Source: Spartobacteria bacterium LR76
Lineage (GTDB): Bacteria; Verrucomicrobiota; Verrucomicrobiia; Chthoniobacterales; Terrimicrobiaceae
NCBI GenBank assembly: GCA_003054655.1
Contig: QAYZ01000016.1
Span: 806,001-870,000, forward strand
DNA length: 64,000 bases
Direction: 5' to 3'
In this document: positions 45,166-54,168 of the stretch, piece after piece
How the letters are laid out: the number at the start of each line of letters is the position of its first letter
Numbering within the stretch: the stretch's first letter is position 1
The notes under the pieces: model-generated
The model's input: only the letters and a program-made list of their open reading frames with translations
Database searches by the model: none
Told to the model about the DNA's origin: nothing
Program-made: the position numbers and the translations under genes

Positions 45166-45989
45166 ACTCACCCACCCTCACCCTGGCCTCCGACAGCGGC
45201 GCAAAAAACTCCAACCTCGCCTTTGCCCTCGGCAGCCTCCCGGCCCCGCGGCGGCGGGACGCCATGGTTTTCTACGCATTCTGCCGGGAGATCGACGACA
45301 TTGCCGACGAGGCGGGCAGGACGGCAGAGGAAAGACACCGGCTTCTCAATGCCTGGAAGGACGGCTTGCGCGGGAAGCAGCCAATACCCGACAGTCTGCA
45401 GGACATCATCACCCGCCACCGCCTCGATCCGGAACTGCTTGTGCAAATCGTCGAAGGGGTCGAGATGGATATTGAGCCGGGCGACTTCGAGACCTTCACC
45501 CACCTGCGCACCTACTGCTGGCATGTCGCCAGCGCCGTGGGCCTGGCCAGCATCAAGCTCTTCGGCTGCACCGATGCCAAGAGCTCCCGCTACGCGGAGG
45601 ACCTTGGCTACGCCCTGCAAATCACCAACATCATCCGCGATGTCGGCGAGGATGCCGCCCTGGGCAGGATTTATCTTCCCATCGAGGATACCGAGCGCTT
45701 CGGCGTTGATCGAACCCAGCTCCGCCATGGAGTCGCGACCGGACGCTTCCGGGAACTCCTCGAGTTTGAAGCCGCCCGCGCCCGGGAATATTTTGCCGGG
45801 GCCCGCCAATCCATCACCTCCCAGGACGCCCGGGCTCTGCTGCCCGCCGAAACCATGCGCGAAATCTACTCCCGACTGCTCGACCGCATGGAAAGCGACG
45901 GCTTCCGCGTGCTGGAAACCCGCTACCGGCTTTCCAAGATGGAAAAGCTCGCGATTTTGCTCAAGAAGCGAATCGGTTTTCCTTGGTGA
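45162..45989 (+). CDS. Squalene/phytoene synthase-family enzyme (HpnC/HpnD-like)
   Basis: A 275-residue trans-isoprenyl diphosphate synthase, head-to-head type. The first Asp motif is FCREIDDIADE (Asp45-Asp49). The second is ITNIIRDVGEDAALGRIYLP, with Asp160 and Asp164. Members condense two farnesyl or geranylgeranyl diphosphates to presqualene, squalene or phytoene. The closest look is HpnD/CrtB. A GTG start overlaps the preceding stop (GTGA). No hopanoid cyclase or desaturase is near, so the final product is open. It overlaps the convergent USP gene by 29 bases. Confidence 0.85.
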   Translation: MNSPTLTLASDSGAKNSNLAFALGSLPAPRRRDAMVFYAFCREIDDIADEAGRTAEERHRLLNAWKDGLRGKQPIPDSLQDIITRHRLDPELLVQIVEGVEMDIEPGDFETFTHLRTYCWHVASAVGLASIKLFGCTDAKSSRYAEDLGYALQITNIIRDVGEDAALGRIYLPIEDTERFGVDRTQLRHGVATGRFRELLEFEAARAREYFAGARQSITSQDARALLPAETMREIYSRLLDRMESDGFRVLETRYRLSKMEKLAILLKKRIGFPW

Positions 45990-46746
45990 CGAGCAATCTC
46001 GTCGGGATCACGCTGTAGAGCCAGTCGAGGTGCATCGGCAGAGGATTTCCCGCCGAGCCTCCCCGGACCACGAAAAGATCGGCCCCGATCCCCTGGACGG
46101 CGTCGAGCACGGCGTATCCCGTGTTGGATGCGACGATCCAGGTGTCCACCTCAATATTGCAGCGTGTCCGCAAGCCCTCGGCGACTTCCTCGCTCCATGT
46201 CCGAGGATCGGGCGCGGTTTCCCCCCGCGATGCGGCCAGAGCCGCGGCAAACGGCGTCTCTGCCGCCACGATGGTCACCTTTTTGGGCCGGAGAGCGCCT
46301 ACCGCATCGGCCAGGAAATTTGCGCAATCCTCGCCGGGTTCAAAGGCAAAGATCGCATGCTCGATGGAGCGCCCCTCCATCGAGGCCCCGGGGATGAGCA
46401 GCAGATCGGACGATACCCGCTTCATCAGGTCGCGGGCCACGCCGCTCGTGAACGGTTTATCACTATCCTCCCGGTGCAAGGCTCCGGCAATGAGCAGATC
46501 GTAGCCAAACTCCTCCACCACCCGCGCAATCGCCTCGGCCGGGGTATCGGCCACGGACCAGCGTATCGGCACGTCGGGACCCACGATCTCACGAAAACTC
46601 ATTTCCTTCCCGGCATCGAAAGCCGAGGCATGGATCACATCGAGTTTGGCCGAGCACCGCGCTGCCACTCGCTTTGCCTCCTCCAGGAGGGCGGCATAGG
46701 TCGGCGTAAATGCCGAAGCAACAGCAATGCGACCGTATCTTTTCAC
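45961..46746 (-). CDS. Tandem universal stress protein
   Basis: A 261-residue protein with two UspA-type domains. The first, residues 1-120, starts GRIAVASAFTPTYAALLEEA and ends SSDLLLIPG. The second has DLFVVRGGSAG. The G-2x-G-9x-G(S/T) ATP-binding motif is not clearly intact in the first domain, where SGVARDLMKRVSSDLLLIP sits in its place. Such proteins respond to stress and sometimes bind ATP; the specific task is not known. It converges on the squalene-synthase-type gene with a 29-base overlap. Confidence 0.8.
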   Translation of the reverse strand: MKRYGRIAVASAFTPTYAALLEEAKRVAARCSAKLDVIHASAFDAGKEMSFREIVGPDVPIRWSVADTPAEAIARVVEEFGYDLLIAGALHREDSDKPFTSGVARDLMKRVSSDLLLIPGASMEGRSIEHAIFAFEPGEDCANFLADAVGALRPKKVTIVAAETPFAAALAASRGETAPDPRTWSEEVAEGLRTRCNIEVDTWIVASNTGYAVLDAVQGIGADLFVVRGGSAGNPLPMHLDWLYSVIPTRLLVTKENRFAS

Positions 46747-46792
46747 GGCAGGGAACTTCGTTTGAGACGAGAAAGAGCGCCAGAAAGAAATT

Positions 46793-47200
46793 CTAGCCCT
46801 GTCCCATCGAGGTGATGAGTTCGTATTCCGCAGGCTGAAGCGGCATCACGCTGAGCCGGGACTGCCGGAGCAGGCCGATCTCCTTGAGCTTCGGCTCCGC
46901 CTTGATTTCATCGAGCGAGACCGGGCGCAGGAAGGGCTTGCGCGGCTTCAGTTCGACACAGGACCAATCGCCTTCTGTCGCCGTGGGGTCTGGCAAGGCA
47001 GCCCGGACCACCTCGGCCTCCCCGACCACGCACTTCCCGGTGACGCTATGGTAGAAAAGGACGCGGTCTTTCACCTTCATCGCTCGCAGATGATTGCGAG
47101 CCTGGAAGTTGCGCACGCCCGTCCAGAGCGTCTTGCCATCGCGGACAAAGTCGTCCCACGAGTACGCGGAGGGTTCCTGCTTAACGAGCCAATAGTTCAT
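46793..47200 (-). CDS. EVE domain protein
   Basis: A 135-residue stand-alone EVE domain, starting MNYWLVKQEPSAYSWDDF with the family's WxxKxEPxxYS layout. It continues VRNFQARNHLRAMKVKDRVLFYHS. EVE is a PUA-like fold that reads modified bases or RNA. A GAGGGG stretch precedes the ATG by seven bases. It is encoded divergently from tmk, with 103 bases between starts. A partner or target is unknown. Confidence 0.88.
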   Translation of the reverse strand: MNYWLVKQEPSAYSWDDFVRDGKTLWTGVRNFQARNHLRAMKVKDRVLFYHSVTGKCVVGEAEVVRAALPDPTATEGDWSCVELKPRKPFLRPVSLDEIKAEPKLKEIGLLRQSRLSVMPLQPAEYELITSMGQG

Positions 47201-47303
47201 GAATATCCCCTCTTTCCTATCGGGAAATCGCAAGAACTTCAGCAAAATCCGATTTCCTGCTTTGCACAGCGGGGCGAGTCGTCGAAAATTCCCCGTTTCC
47301 AGC

Positions 47304-47969
47304 ATGTCGTCGGAGAGTCCAAACGGTTTTTTCATCAGCTTTGAAGGTTCGGAAGGGTGCGGCAAAAGCACACAGATCGCCCTGCTGGTGAATACTTTGC
47401 GCAACGAGGGACGCGATATCCTCCTGGTACGTGAACCGGGCGGCACTCCGCTCGGCGAGCAGATCCGCCACCTTCTCAAGCATGCGCCGGAGGGGCAGAA
47501 CATGACCCCCGAGGCCGAACTCCTGTTGTTTGCCGCCAGCCGGGCCCAGCTCGCCCGGGAGATCATTCAGCCCGCCCTCGCCGCTGGCCGCATCGTGATC
47601 TCGGACCGCTTTCTGGATTCCACCACGGTCTATCAGGGGGTCGCCCGCAGGATTCCTGCGGAAACCGTCGACCTCATCAATCACTTTGCCGCGGGCGACC
47701 GCCTTCCCGACGTCACCTTCCTCCTCGATATGGACCCGGTCGCCGCCATGGCGCGAGCCCGTAGCCGCAATGAAACCATCGATCGCATGGAGCAGGAGCC
47801 GCTCGATTTCTTCCATGCCGTGCGCCACGGCTATCTCGCCCTCGCCGAGCGCCAGCCCGGCCGCATCTGCGTGATCGATGCGAGCCAGGACCCATCCGCC
47901 GTCTCAACCTCCATCCGTCAGGAACTGCTGCAACGCTGTCATGGCCTTTTCGCATCAAACGGCATTTGA
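47304..47969 (+). CDS. tmk: Thymidylate kinase
   Basis: A 221-residue dTMP kinase producing dTDP. The P-loop is FEGSEGCGKST, the DR motif ISDRFLDSTTVYQG, and the lid region MARARSRNETIDRME follows. The ATG at 47304 (MSSESPNGFFISFEG) is chosen over a frame start at 47199 that adds non-homologous sequence running over the EVE leader. Its end overlaps the holB start by 29 bases, so tmk-holB are coupled as in many bacteria. Confidence 0.95.
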   Translation: MSSESPNGFFISFEGSEGCGKSTQIALLVNTLRNEGRDILLVREPGGTPLGEQIRHLLKHAPEGQNMTPEAELLLFAASRAQLAREIIQPALAAGRIVISDRFLDSTTVYQGVARRIPAETVDLINHFAAGDRLPDVTFLLDMDPVAAMARARSRNETIDRMEQEPLDFFHAVRHGYLALAERQPGRICVIDASQDPSAVSTSIRQELLQRCHGLFASNGI

Positions 47970-48900
47970 ACGCCTCCAGGCCGCCCACGCCAACGGTCGG
48001 CTGGCCCATGCGTACCTGATCACAGGCCCTATCGGATCTGGGAAACGCGAGCTGGCCATCGCGCTGGCAGGCATGATCCTTGGCTGCCGTCCAGACGAGG
48101 TGCCGCACCATCCGGATGCCCATTTTGTCCAGCCGGAGTCCAAATCCCGCCGCATCGTCATCGACCAGATCCGCGAGCTGGAGCAGGCCATACAGAGGAA
48201 GCCGCTCATCTCAAATAATAAGGCCGTCATTATCTCCGATGCCGAGCGCATGCAGCCCCAGGCAGCCAACGCGTTTCTGAAAACCCTGGAGGAGCCGCCC
48301 CCGGGCTCACTCATCCTGCTGCTGAGCGCCCTGCCCGAGGCCATCCTGGAAACGGTCCTCTCCCGTTGCGTGGAAACCTCCCTCCGGCCGACCACGGCCA
48401 TGGTGGCCGCTCCCGAGCACGCGCCTGTCATCTCCGCCCTGGAGCAGGCATTGCTGCAACCCCACCCGCCCACGGCAGGAGATGCCTTCCGCTTCACCCG
48501 CGTCATCCAGGCGCTCATCGTCTCGGCCAAGGAGCGCATATCCGACGAAAACGACTCCCTGCTCAAACAGGAAACCTCAAAGTACAAGCAGGCCTCGGAA
48601 GGTTCCGGCTGGCTCCAGGAACGGGCCGAGCAGGTCAAGGCCATGACCGAGGCAGGGTCCGTCCGGGAACGCGACCGCATCCTGCAAATCGTCGTCGATG
48701 TGCTGGGACAGGCCCTGCGTGCTCAGCATGGAGCTCCAGCGTCGCATCCGGTCATCCAGAAATTGGCTGAGAAATTTTCCCCCACCAACATTCTGAAGCG
48801 GCTGGACGCCATGGAAACGCTCCGCCGCCGCCTCGCCCTCGGGGTGCAGGAAGCGCTTTCGCTGGAAGGAAGCTTCCTGGAAATGATAATGATCAAGTGA
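47941..48900 (+). CDS. holB: DNA polymerase III subunit delta'
   Basis: A 319-residue clamp-loader subunit. The AAA+ N-terminal part opens MAFSHQTAFERLQAAHANG and has a Walker A-like loop ITGPIGSGKRELAIALA, with Lys but Arg for the usual Ser/Thr, fitting the nucleotide-free delta' role. SRRIVIDQIREL, ISDAERMQPQAANAFLKTLE and EEPPPGSLILLLS are family blocks. The zinc-binding Cys cluster of E. coli delta' is absent. The C-terminal part is a helical collar. It overlaps tmk and its stop adjoins proB. Confidence 0.88.
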   Translation: MAFSHQTAFERLQAAHANGRLAHAYLITGPIGSGKRELAIALAGMILGCRPDEVPHHPDAHFVQPESKSRRIVIDQIRELEQAIQRKPLISNNKAVIISDAERMQPQAANAFLKTLEEPPPGSLILLLSALPEAILETVLSRCVETSLRPTTAMVAAPEHAPVISALEQALLQPHPPTAGDAFRFTRVIQALIVSAKERISDENDSLLKQETSKYKQASEGSGWLQERAEQVKAMTEAGSVRERDRILQIVVDVLGQALRAQHGAPASHPVIQKLAEKFSPTNILKRLDAMETLRRRLALGVQEALSLEGSFLEMIMIK

Positions 48901-48908
48901 GTCTCTCT

Positions 48909-49682
48909 ATGTCCCGTATCGTCTTGAAGTTTGGCACTGGTGTGCTTTCCCGTCTCGATGGCCGCGCTCTCGACGCGGCCCAGTTTCGCCGTATCGCCGA
49001 CGAGGTCTCCGTCCTGGTGAAATCCGGCAAATCCATCGTCATCGTCAGCAGCGCCGCCATCGCGGCAGGCATCCCGGTCCTCGGGCTTTCCAAGCGCCCG
49101 GACGACCTGCCCGGCAAGCAGGCCTGCGCTGCGGCCGGTCAACCCGAACTCATGCGCATGTGGTCGACGGCTTTTCGCCGCCATGGCCTGAACGTCGCCC
49201 AGATGCTCCTCACCCACGAGGACGTCGACAGCCGCATGCGTCGCAAAAACGCCCGCAACACCATCGAGCGCCTGCTGAGCAGCCATGAAATCATCCCCAT
49301 CGTGAACGAAAACGACTCCGTGGCGGTGGAGGAGCTGCGTTTCGGCGACAACGACCGCCTTTCCGCCGAGGTCGCCCTCCTCGTGCGCGCCAAACGCCTG
49401 ATCATTCTCACCAGTTCCAACGGCCTGACCGACAACTCCGGCCACCGTCTCCCGATCATCCGCAAGATGGAGGACGCGCTGCGCCATGTCCGCCCCGAGA
49501 AAGGCGAGCTTTCCGTCGGCGGCATGAAGACAAAACTCGAAGCCGTCCAGCTTGCCCTCTCCGGCAACATCCCCGTCAGCATCATCGACGGAAAGAAACG
49601 CGGACAGATTGCCGAAGCCGCAGTTTTCGGCGATGTTGGCACCCGGTTCCCGGTCCCCCGGGCACCCCGCAAGGCATCCTAA
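48909..49682 (+). CDS. proB: Glutamate 5-kinase
   Basis: A 257-residue kinase, the first step of proline synthesis. The amino-acid-kinase fold shows LKFGTGVLSRLDGR, VSSAAIAAG, NENDSVAVEELRFGDND and LSVGGMKTKLEA. The C-terminal PUA domain of longer ProB proteins is missing. The ATG at 48909 gives MSRIVLKFG; a GTG at 48897 overlapping the holB stop (GTGA) is equally possible and would add four residues. proA is not in the window. Confidence 0.92.
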   Translation: MSRIVLKFGTGVLSRLDGRALDAAQFRRIADEVSVLVKSGKSIVIVSSAAIAAGIPVLGLSKRPDDLPGKQACAAAGQPELMRMWSTAFRRHGLNVAQMLLTHEDVDSRMRRKNARNTIERLLSSHEIIPIVNENDSVAVEELRFGDNDRLSAEVALLVRAKRLIILTSSNGLTDNSGHRLPIIRKMEDALRHVRPEKGELSVGGMKTKLEAVQLALSGNIPVSIIDGKKRGQIAEAAVFGDVGTRFPVPRAPRKAS

Positions 49683-49691
49683 ATCACCCAC

Positions 49692-50552
49692 ATGCTGAAC
49701 TCCGTCCTCCCCATCGCGAAGAATACCCTGACGGATCTGATCCGGCAGAAAGTCTTCAACATTCTCCTCGTCTTCGCACTTTGCGCCATCGGCAGTTCGA
49801 TTTTCATGGCGAAGCTGACCTTCCAGGAGGAGTTTCAAATGCTCAAGGATGTGTGCCTCGGCGCGATGTCGATCTTCACGTCGCTCCTGGCCATCCTCGC
49901 GACGGCGGGTTTTTTGCCGAAAGACCTGGAGGACCGAACCATCTACACGCTCCTCTCCAAGCCCGTGCCCCGGTACGCCTACCTCATGGGCAAACTGCTC
50001 GGCATCATCTCGCTCCTCTTCGTTTTCACCGTGCTGATGAGCGCCGTATTCTGCGTGGTTCTCTGGACACGAGAGCAGACGGTCCTGGCCGAGACCCGCA
50101 ATGCCACCGCCGGGATGTCGGCCGAGGAGATCAAGGCCGCCCTCAAGCAGATCACCGACGCCACCTTCAACATCAACCTGCTGCCCGGCATCGCAATCAT
50201 CTTCATCAAAGCCGCCCTGCTCGCCTCGATGACGTTGCTCATTTCCACCTTTGCCACCTCCCAGCTCTTTACCGTGATGGCGGCAGCCGCGGTCTACTTC
50301 ATCGGCCATCTCCAGGCAACCGCCCGGGAAGCCTGGGTCGGAGATGTGACCAGCCAGTGGTGGAGCAAAATCCTCGTGGCGATCGTCGCCCTGCTTTTCC
50401 CTGATCTCCAGGCCTTCAACCTGACCGACGACGTCATCGCCGGAGCCGCCATCCCGCTCGGCATTTTTCTCCAGACCTTCGGCCTCGGCGTGTTTTACGT
50501 CACGCTCTACTACGCTGTGTCGGCCTTCATTTTCTCCGGACGCGAGCTATGA
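49692..50552 (+). CDS. ABC-2 type transporter permease
   Basis: A 286-residue permease with about six transmembrane segments. It starts LPIAKNTLTDLIRQKVFNIL, the typical first elbow and helix of ABC-2 subunits. The central stretch is LEDRTIYTLLSKPVPRYAY, a common family feature. No ATP-binding subunit is encoded beside it, so it must pair with one elsewhere or with an unlinked ATPase. It overlaps the next TPR-like gene by 4 bases. Confidence 0.82.
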   Translation: MLNSVLPIAKNTLTDLIRQKVFNILLVFALCAIGSSIFMAKLTFQEEFQMLKDVCLGAMSIFTSLLAILATAGFLPKDLEDRTIYTLLSKPVPRYAYLMGKLLGIISLLFVFTVLMSAVFCVVLWTREQTVLAETRNATAGMSAEEIKAALKQITDATFNINLLPGIAIIFIKAALLASMTLLISTFATSQLFTVMAAAAVYFIGHLQATAREAWVGDVTSQWWSKILVAIVALLFPDLQAFNLTDDVIAGAAIPLGIFLQTFGLGVFYVTLYYAVSAFIFSGREL

Positions 50553-51295
50553 TTCGCAAAGGCGTTGCGATTTTGATCCTGCTGGCGATCGGAGCGCTGC
50601 TCATGCCGGTCGAGCGCCGAATCGACGCCGACCAGCGGGCCGTCCATCTCCGCAAGCCGACGCTGAACCTGGAGTTGCGCGAGCGCATCGGCCAGATGGG
50701 ATTTCTCGCCGCCCTGAGCGGCTTTCGCTCCCCCCTGGCGGCCATCCTGTGGATCGAGGCGCACAATGCCTGGGAGCGTACCGAATGGGGCCGCATGGCC
50801 GGTTTGTTCGATACAGTCACCACGCTCCAGCCACGCTCCCCCCTCTACTGGGACATGGCATCGTGGCACATGGCCTACAATGCCTCGGTCGCCGCGCGCG
50901 AAGACCCCAAGCAGCCCAGCGAGATCCTCCGCCAGCGTGCTGAGCGTCAATACATCCAGCTCGGCAAGGAGATCCTCGAGCGTGGCATCCGCAACAACCC
51001 GGACAATGCCTATCTCCAGAACCAGCTCGGGATCATTCTGCGGGACAAGCTGAGCGACGACTGCGCTGCGGCGAACGCTTTTCTCAAGGCGTCCGAGCTG
51101 CCGGGAGCTCCGCCGTTTTACGCACGGGCGGCCGGATATTCCATGGCAAAATGCCCGGGAAAGGAGAAACAGGCGTACGAATTGCTGAAGCATTTGTACG
51201 ACAAGGGAGAGGATGAGAGGAAGCCCAGCCTCATCTCCAACATCAAGGATCTCGAAAAGAAACTGGATGTCCCCCCGGCGGAAAGGATACCGTAG
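50549..51295 (+). CDS. Membrane-anchored TPR-like protein, unknown function
   Basis: A 248-residue protein with an N-terminal hydrophobic segment (GVAILILLAIGALLMP) and then a helical, periplasm-facing domain. The middle (WIEAHNAWERTEWGRMAGLF) and later stretches such as NPDNAYLQNQLGIILRD look TPR-like. No enzyme motif is visible. Coupled by ATGA overlap to the ABC-2 permease, it may be its periplasmic partner. The family is not recognised. Confidence 0.7.
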   Translation: MIRKGVAILILLAIGALLMPVERRIDADQRAVHLRKPTLNLELRERIGQMGFLAALSGFRSPLAAILWIEAHNAWERTEWGRMAGLFDTVTTLQPRSPLYWDMASWHMAYNASVAAREDPKQPSEILRQRAERQYIQLGKEILERGIRNNPDNAYLQNQLGIILRDKLSDDCAAANAFLKASELPGAPPFYARAAGYSMAKCPGKEKQAYELLKHLYDKGEDERKPSLISNIKDLEKKLDVPPAERIP

Positions 51296-51328
51296 GAACC
51301 CTTAGTTTTAGCTGTCCTCTCTCCTTCC

Positions 51329-52051
51329 ATGCGATTTGCGATTTTCGGCGATATTCACGCCAATCTCCATGCCCTCGAGACCGTTTTGGCCGATGCCAAA
51401 GCCCAAGCCTGCACCCACTATGTCTGCATGGGGGATATCGTCGGGTACAATGCCTTTCCCAAGCAGTGCCTCGACATTGTCCGCAACCTTGAGTGTCCGT
51501 CCGTCAAGGGCAACCATGACGAGCAAGCCTCAATGATCGGTGAACAAGAGGGTTTCAATCCCCTCGCGGAGGAGGCCATGCACTGGACCCGGGAGCAGCT
51601 CAGCCGCGAGGACAAGGACTGGCTGCGTTCCCTGCGCCTCCAGCGTCAGGTGCGCGATTTCACCATCGTCCATGCCACGCTCGATACCCCGCACAAGTGG
51701 GGATATGTTTTCAACCAGCTCGACGCCGCAGCCAGCTTCAGCTACCAGCATACCACCGTGTGCTTCATCGGCCACACCCATACGCCCAAGGCCTACATAC
51801 GCGATGGCAGTGTGCGCACCACCCCGCTGGACGTGCTCGCCATCCAGCAGGGAAAAAAATACCTCGTGAATGTGGGAAGCGTCGGCCAGCCGCGCGATGG
51901 AGACTGGCGCTCCGCCTACTGCATCTACGACACGAATACCAACGAGATTCACCTGCGCCGCCTCGAGTACGATATCGAGGGAGCCCAGCGTGCCATCCTC
52001 GATGCCGGGCTGCCCCGGCGGCTCGCGGAGCGTCTCGCCGTCGGGCGGTAG
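51329..52051 (+). CDS. Calcineurin-like metallophosphoesterase
   Basis: A 240-residue phosphoesterase with the complete metal motif set: FGDIHANLHAL (Asp, His), MGDIVGYNAFP, KGNHDE, VHATLDTP and IGHTHTPKAY. The size and GDIVGYN stretch match the YfcE/MJ0936-like group that acts on phosphodiesters or as protein phosphatases. The substrate is unknown. It precedes the GT9 gene by 9 bases and follows the TPR-like gene by 33. Confidence 0.88.
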   Translation: MRFAIFGDIHANLHALETVLADAKAQACTHYVCMGDIVGYNAFPKQCLDIVRNLECPSVKGNHDEQASMIGEQEGFNPLAEEAMHWTREQLSREDKDWLRSLRLQRQVRDFTIVHATLDTPHKWGYVFNQLDAAASFSYQHTTVCFIGHTHTPKAYIRDGSVRTTPLDVLAIQQGKKYLVNVGSVGQPRDGDWRSAYCIYDTNTNEIHLRRLEYDIEGAQRAILDAGLPRRLAERLAVGR

Positions 52052-52060
52052 GATCGGCCC

Positions 52061-53038
52061 ATGACTTCCAAGGGCCAGGCACCGCAGGACATCCTCTTTA
52101 TCAAGCCCGGCTCCATGGGCGACGTAATCCATGCCCTGCCCTGCGCCGTCGCCATCAAGAATCACTGGCCAGAGGCCAGGCTGACATGGCTCATCGACGA
52201 TCGCTGGCAGCCGCTGCTCGGCGGGTTTTCCTCGCTCGACGCCGAGGTCGTGTTTCCCCGCCGGAAATTCCGGGGAGTTTTCGGTATCCTAAAATCCCTC
52301 CCTTGGATCGCCAGTCTGAGCCGCCTGTCGCCCGATCTGGTGCTGGACCTGCAAGGTTTGCTCCGCAGTGCGCTCATGGCGAGATTCAGCGGCGGAAGGC
52401 GAATCGTTGGTCTCTCGGATGCCCGGGAGGGAGCCACCGGCTTCTACCACGAGATCGCTCCGGTGGGAGAGCCGTGCCACGCTGTCACTCGCTATCTTCG
52501 CTCGCTTCCAACTCTGGGAGTCCCGATTCCGGAGAAAACGGAATTCCCCCTTCCCTCTGGAATCGAACCCGAGGGTGCCCCCCAGCAGGGATTCGTACTC
52601 CTGCATCCGTATTCCCGCGGAGCAGGCAAATCGTTAACGCCAGTTCAGGTCACCGAGTTTTGTCACGCCCTCCCTCACCGCAAAATTATCATCGTCGGAG
52701 GCGGGATATCGCCTGATCCCCTGCCCTCCAACGCCATCTCCCTCCTGAATCGCACGAGTCTGGACGAGTTGATCTGGCTGACCCGACGTGCGGATTTCGT
52801 CGTAAGCGTCGATAGCGGTCCCATGCACATTGCCGCCGCATTGACCGACCGTTTGCTTTCGATCCACACGTGGAGCGACCCGGGCCTCGTCGGTCCGTAC
52901 AATCCGGCAGCTCACATCTGGAAAGATGGCCGTATCCTTGCTCAGGATTTCGTTGTCGGTCGAGCAGGCAGCCACCGCACGCCGACCTCCGAGGATATGC
53001 AGACGATCTCCGCCTGGGTGGACAGCCAGCTCAGCTAA
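52061..53038 (+). CDS. GT9 heptosyltransferase-like glycosyltransferase (second copy)
   Basis: A 325-residue GT-B protein of the WaaC/RfaC-like group. ILFIKPGSMGDVIHALP is the family start, with DLVLDLQGLLRSAL then LLHPYSRGAGKSLTPVQV and VSVDSGPMHIAAAL in the donor site. It would add heptose to LPS core or a related sugar. It differs in detail from the GT9 at 26561, so two different acceptors are likely. Its stop overlaps the convergent SHOCT gene by 4 bases. Confidence 0.85.
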   Translation: MTSKGQAPQDILFIKPGSMGDVIHALPCAVAIKNHWPEARLTWLIDDRWQPLLGGFSSLDAEVVFPRRKFRGVFGILKSLPWIASLSRLSPDLVLDLQGLLRSALMARFSGGRRIVGLSDAREGATGFYHEIAPVGEPCHAVTRYLRSLPTLGVPIPEKTEFPLPSGIEPEGAPQQGFVLLHPYSRGAGKSLTPVQVTEFCHALPHRKIIIVGGGISPDPLPSNAISLLNRTSLDELIWLTRRADFVVSVDSGPMHIAAALTDRLLSIHTWSDPGLVGPYNPAAHIWKDGRILAQDFVVGRAGSHRTPTSEDMQTISAWVDSQLS

Positions 53039-53547
53039 ACGCCCGAGAGAATCCGTTTTTTCGTACTTTCAAAGTCCTCTTCGCTGATCAGCCCGTCGTC
53101 GCGCAGCTTTTGCAGACGGCGCAGCTTTTCATCAAAAGCCAGGTCTTCCCCTTCCGTTTTGCCGCCGAGGGAGATACCAGCCTCGTCCAGAGCATCCTTC
53201 ACCACGCCGCCTCCCATACGCGCCCAAGGTTCGACATCGCGCCGGGCCTCTTCGGGATCCAGCTTTAATCCGGAACCAGCCAGCCCGGCTCGACCGATGG
53301 ACTGAAGAACGACTCCAGCAACCGCCAGCACTGCCCCAATGACCGTTCTCAAGACCATCGACCGGGAACGATCGGTGAAGTTTGAAAAATCTCCAAAATG
53401 CAAGGCCGCCGAAAGAAATGTCGACAAAAAGAGCAACACCCCGACAACAAGCATCGCCATACCGACGTAAAACACCACCTTTCTCTGTGGGGAAATCTGT
53501 CTCCGCACCATGTCACGGGCCTTATAGATTGCCATGTAAGGTTGCAC
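53035..53547 (-). CDS. Membrane protein with C-terminal SHOCT domain
   Basis: A 170-residue protein with two hydrophobic helices (VVFYVGMAMLVVGVLLFLST and VIGAVLAVAGVVLQSIG), a linker, and a C-terminal SHOCT domain (LQKLRDDGLISEEDFESTKK), a short oligomerisation helix pair. The family is of unknown function. A start four residues on (53535, MAIYKARD) is also possible. It converges on the GT9 gene by a 4-base overlap. Confidence 0.8.
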   Translation of the reverse strand: MQPYMAIYKARDMVRRQISPQRKVVFYVGMAMLVVGVLLFLSTFLSAALHFGDFSNFTDRSRSMVLRTVIGAVLAVAGVVLQSIGRAGLAGSGLKLDPEEARRDVEPWARMGGGVVKDALDEAGISLGGKTEGEDLAFDEKLRRLQKLRDDGLISEEDFESTKKRILSGV

Positions 53548-53622
53548 AATCCTTAATGCATAGCGCCGTTCCCCTCTGGCACTCGAACATAGCGGCGCGG
53601 GAAATTCCTTCAGAACTTCAGC

Positions 53623-54021
53623 ATGGCTCTCTTTGGAAAACTCTATCTATCGGCGGTGGCCGGAGTGCTTCTGGTCTCAGCGATCATCTTTGCTTATAAC
53701 CGGATTAAGTTTTACCTCAACAGCGTGAAAACGACCGGCCGGATCATCGCCATCGAAGCAAGGCCAGGTCTCCGCAAGACCTACTATTATCCCTTGATCG
53801 CGTATACCGATGAAGCCGGGGCATCAGTCACATTTATTGACGGAATCGGATCAAGCACACCCCATGACGGGTGCGTCGGTCGCAAGGTGACTGTTCGTTA
53901 TCAGCCTGGTGCAAAAGAGAGGAAATCTCAGTTGTGGACGATTCCCAGCCTCACGCTCGCTCCGGCAAGCTTCCTTCTTTTAGCCGGGGGCTGTCTTCTT
54001 GCGATCTTCCACGCCAGATAG
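53623..54021 (+). CDS. DUF3592-type membrane protein
   Basis: A 132-residue protein with a membrane segment at each end (SAVAGVLLVSAIIFAY and LAPASFLLLAGGCLLAIF) around a beta-rich domain. That domain holds TTGRIIAIEARPGLRKTYYY, with SSTPHDGCVGRKVTVRYQPG, typical of DUF3592. The function is unknown. It starts 75 bases from the divergent SHOCT gene and ends 147 bases from the convergent TRIC gene. Confidence 0.8.
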   Translation: MALFGKLYLSAVAGVLLVSAIIFAYNRIKFYLNSVKTTGRIIAIEARPGLRKTYYYPLIAYTDEAGASVTFIDGIGSSTPHDGCVGRKVTVRYQPGAKERKSQLWTIPSLTLAPASFLLLAGGCLLAIFHAR

Positions 54022-54168
54022 CGCGGATGTCTTCCTTCAGGCCGCCCGGCTCGTGTGCCACATCTTCTGTGCCGGATACCATTCAATAACCGGCATTACA
54101 TCCTCAGAGCAGACTCCCCATCTGTTCATTCCGATACATTATACATACGCGCACGCGGATCACGTGAC

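Noticed and set aside
48723-50309. 528-codon minus-strand frame opposite holB, proB and the permease
   Set aside because: Gly/Asp/Glu/His-rich shadow with no domain, antisense to three recognised genes.
54070-54095. Inverted repeat TGCCGG...CCGGCA between convergent DUF3592 and TRIC genes
   Set aside because: Only 6-bp arms with a 14-base gap and no U-run; too weak to call a terminator.
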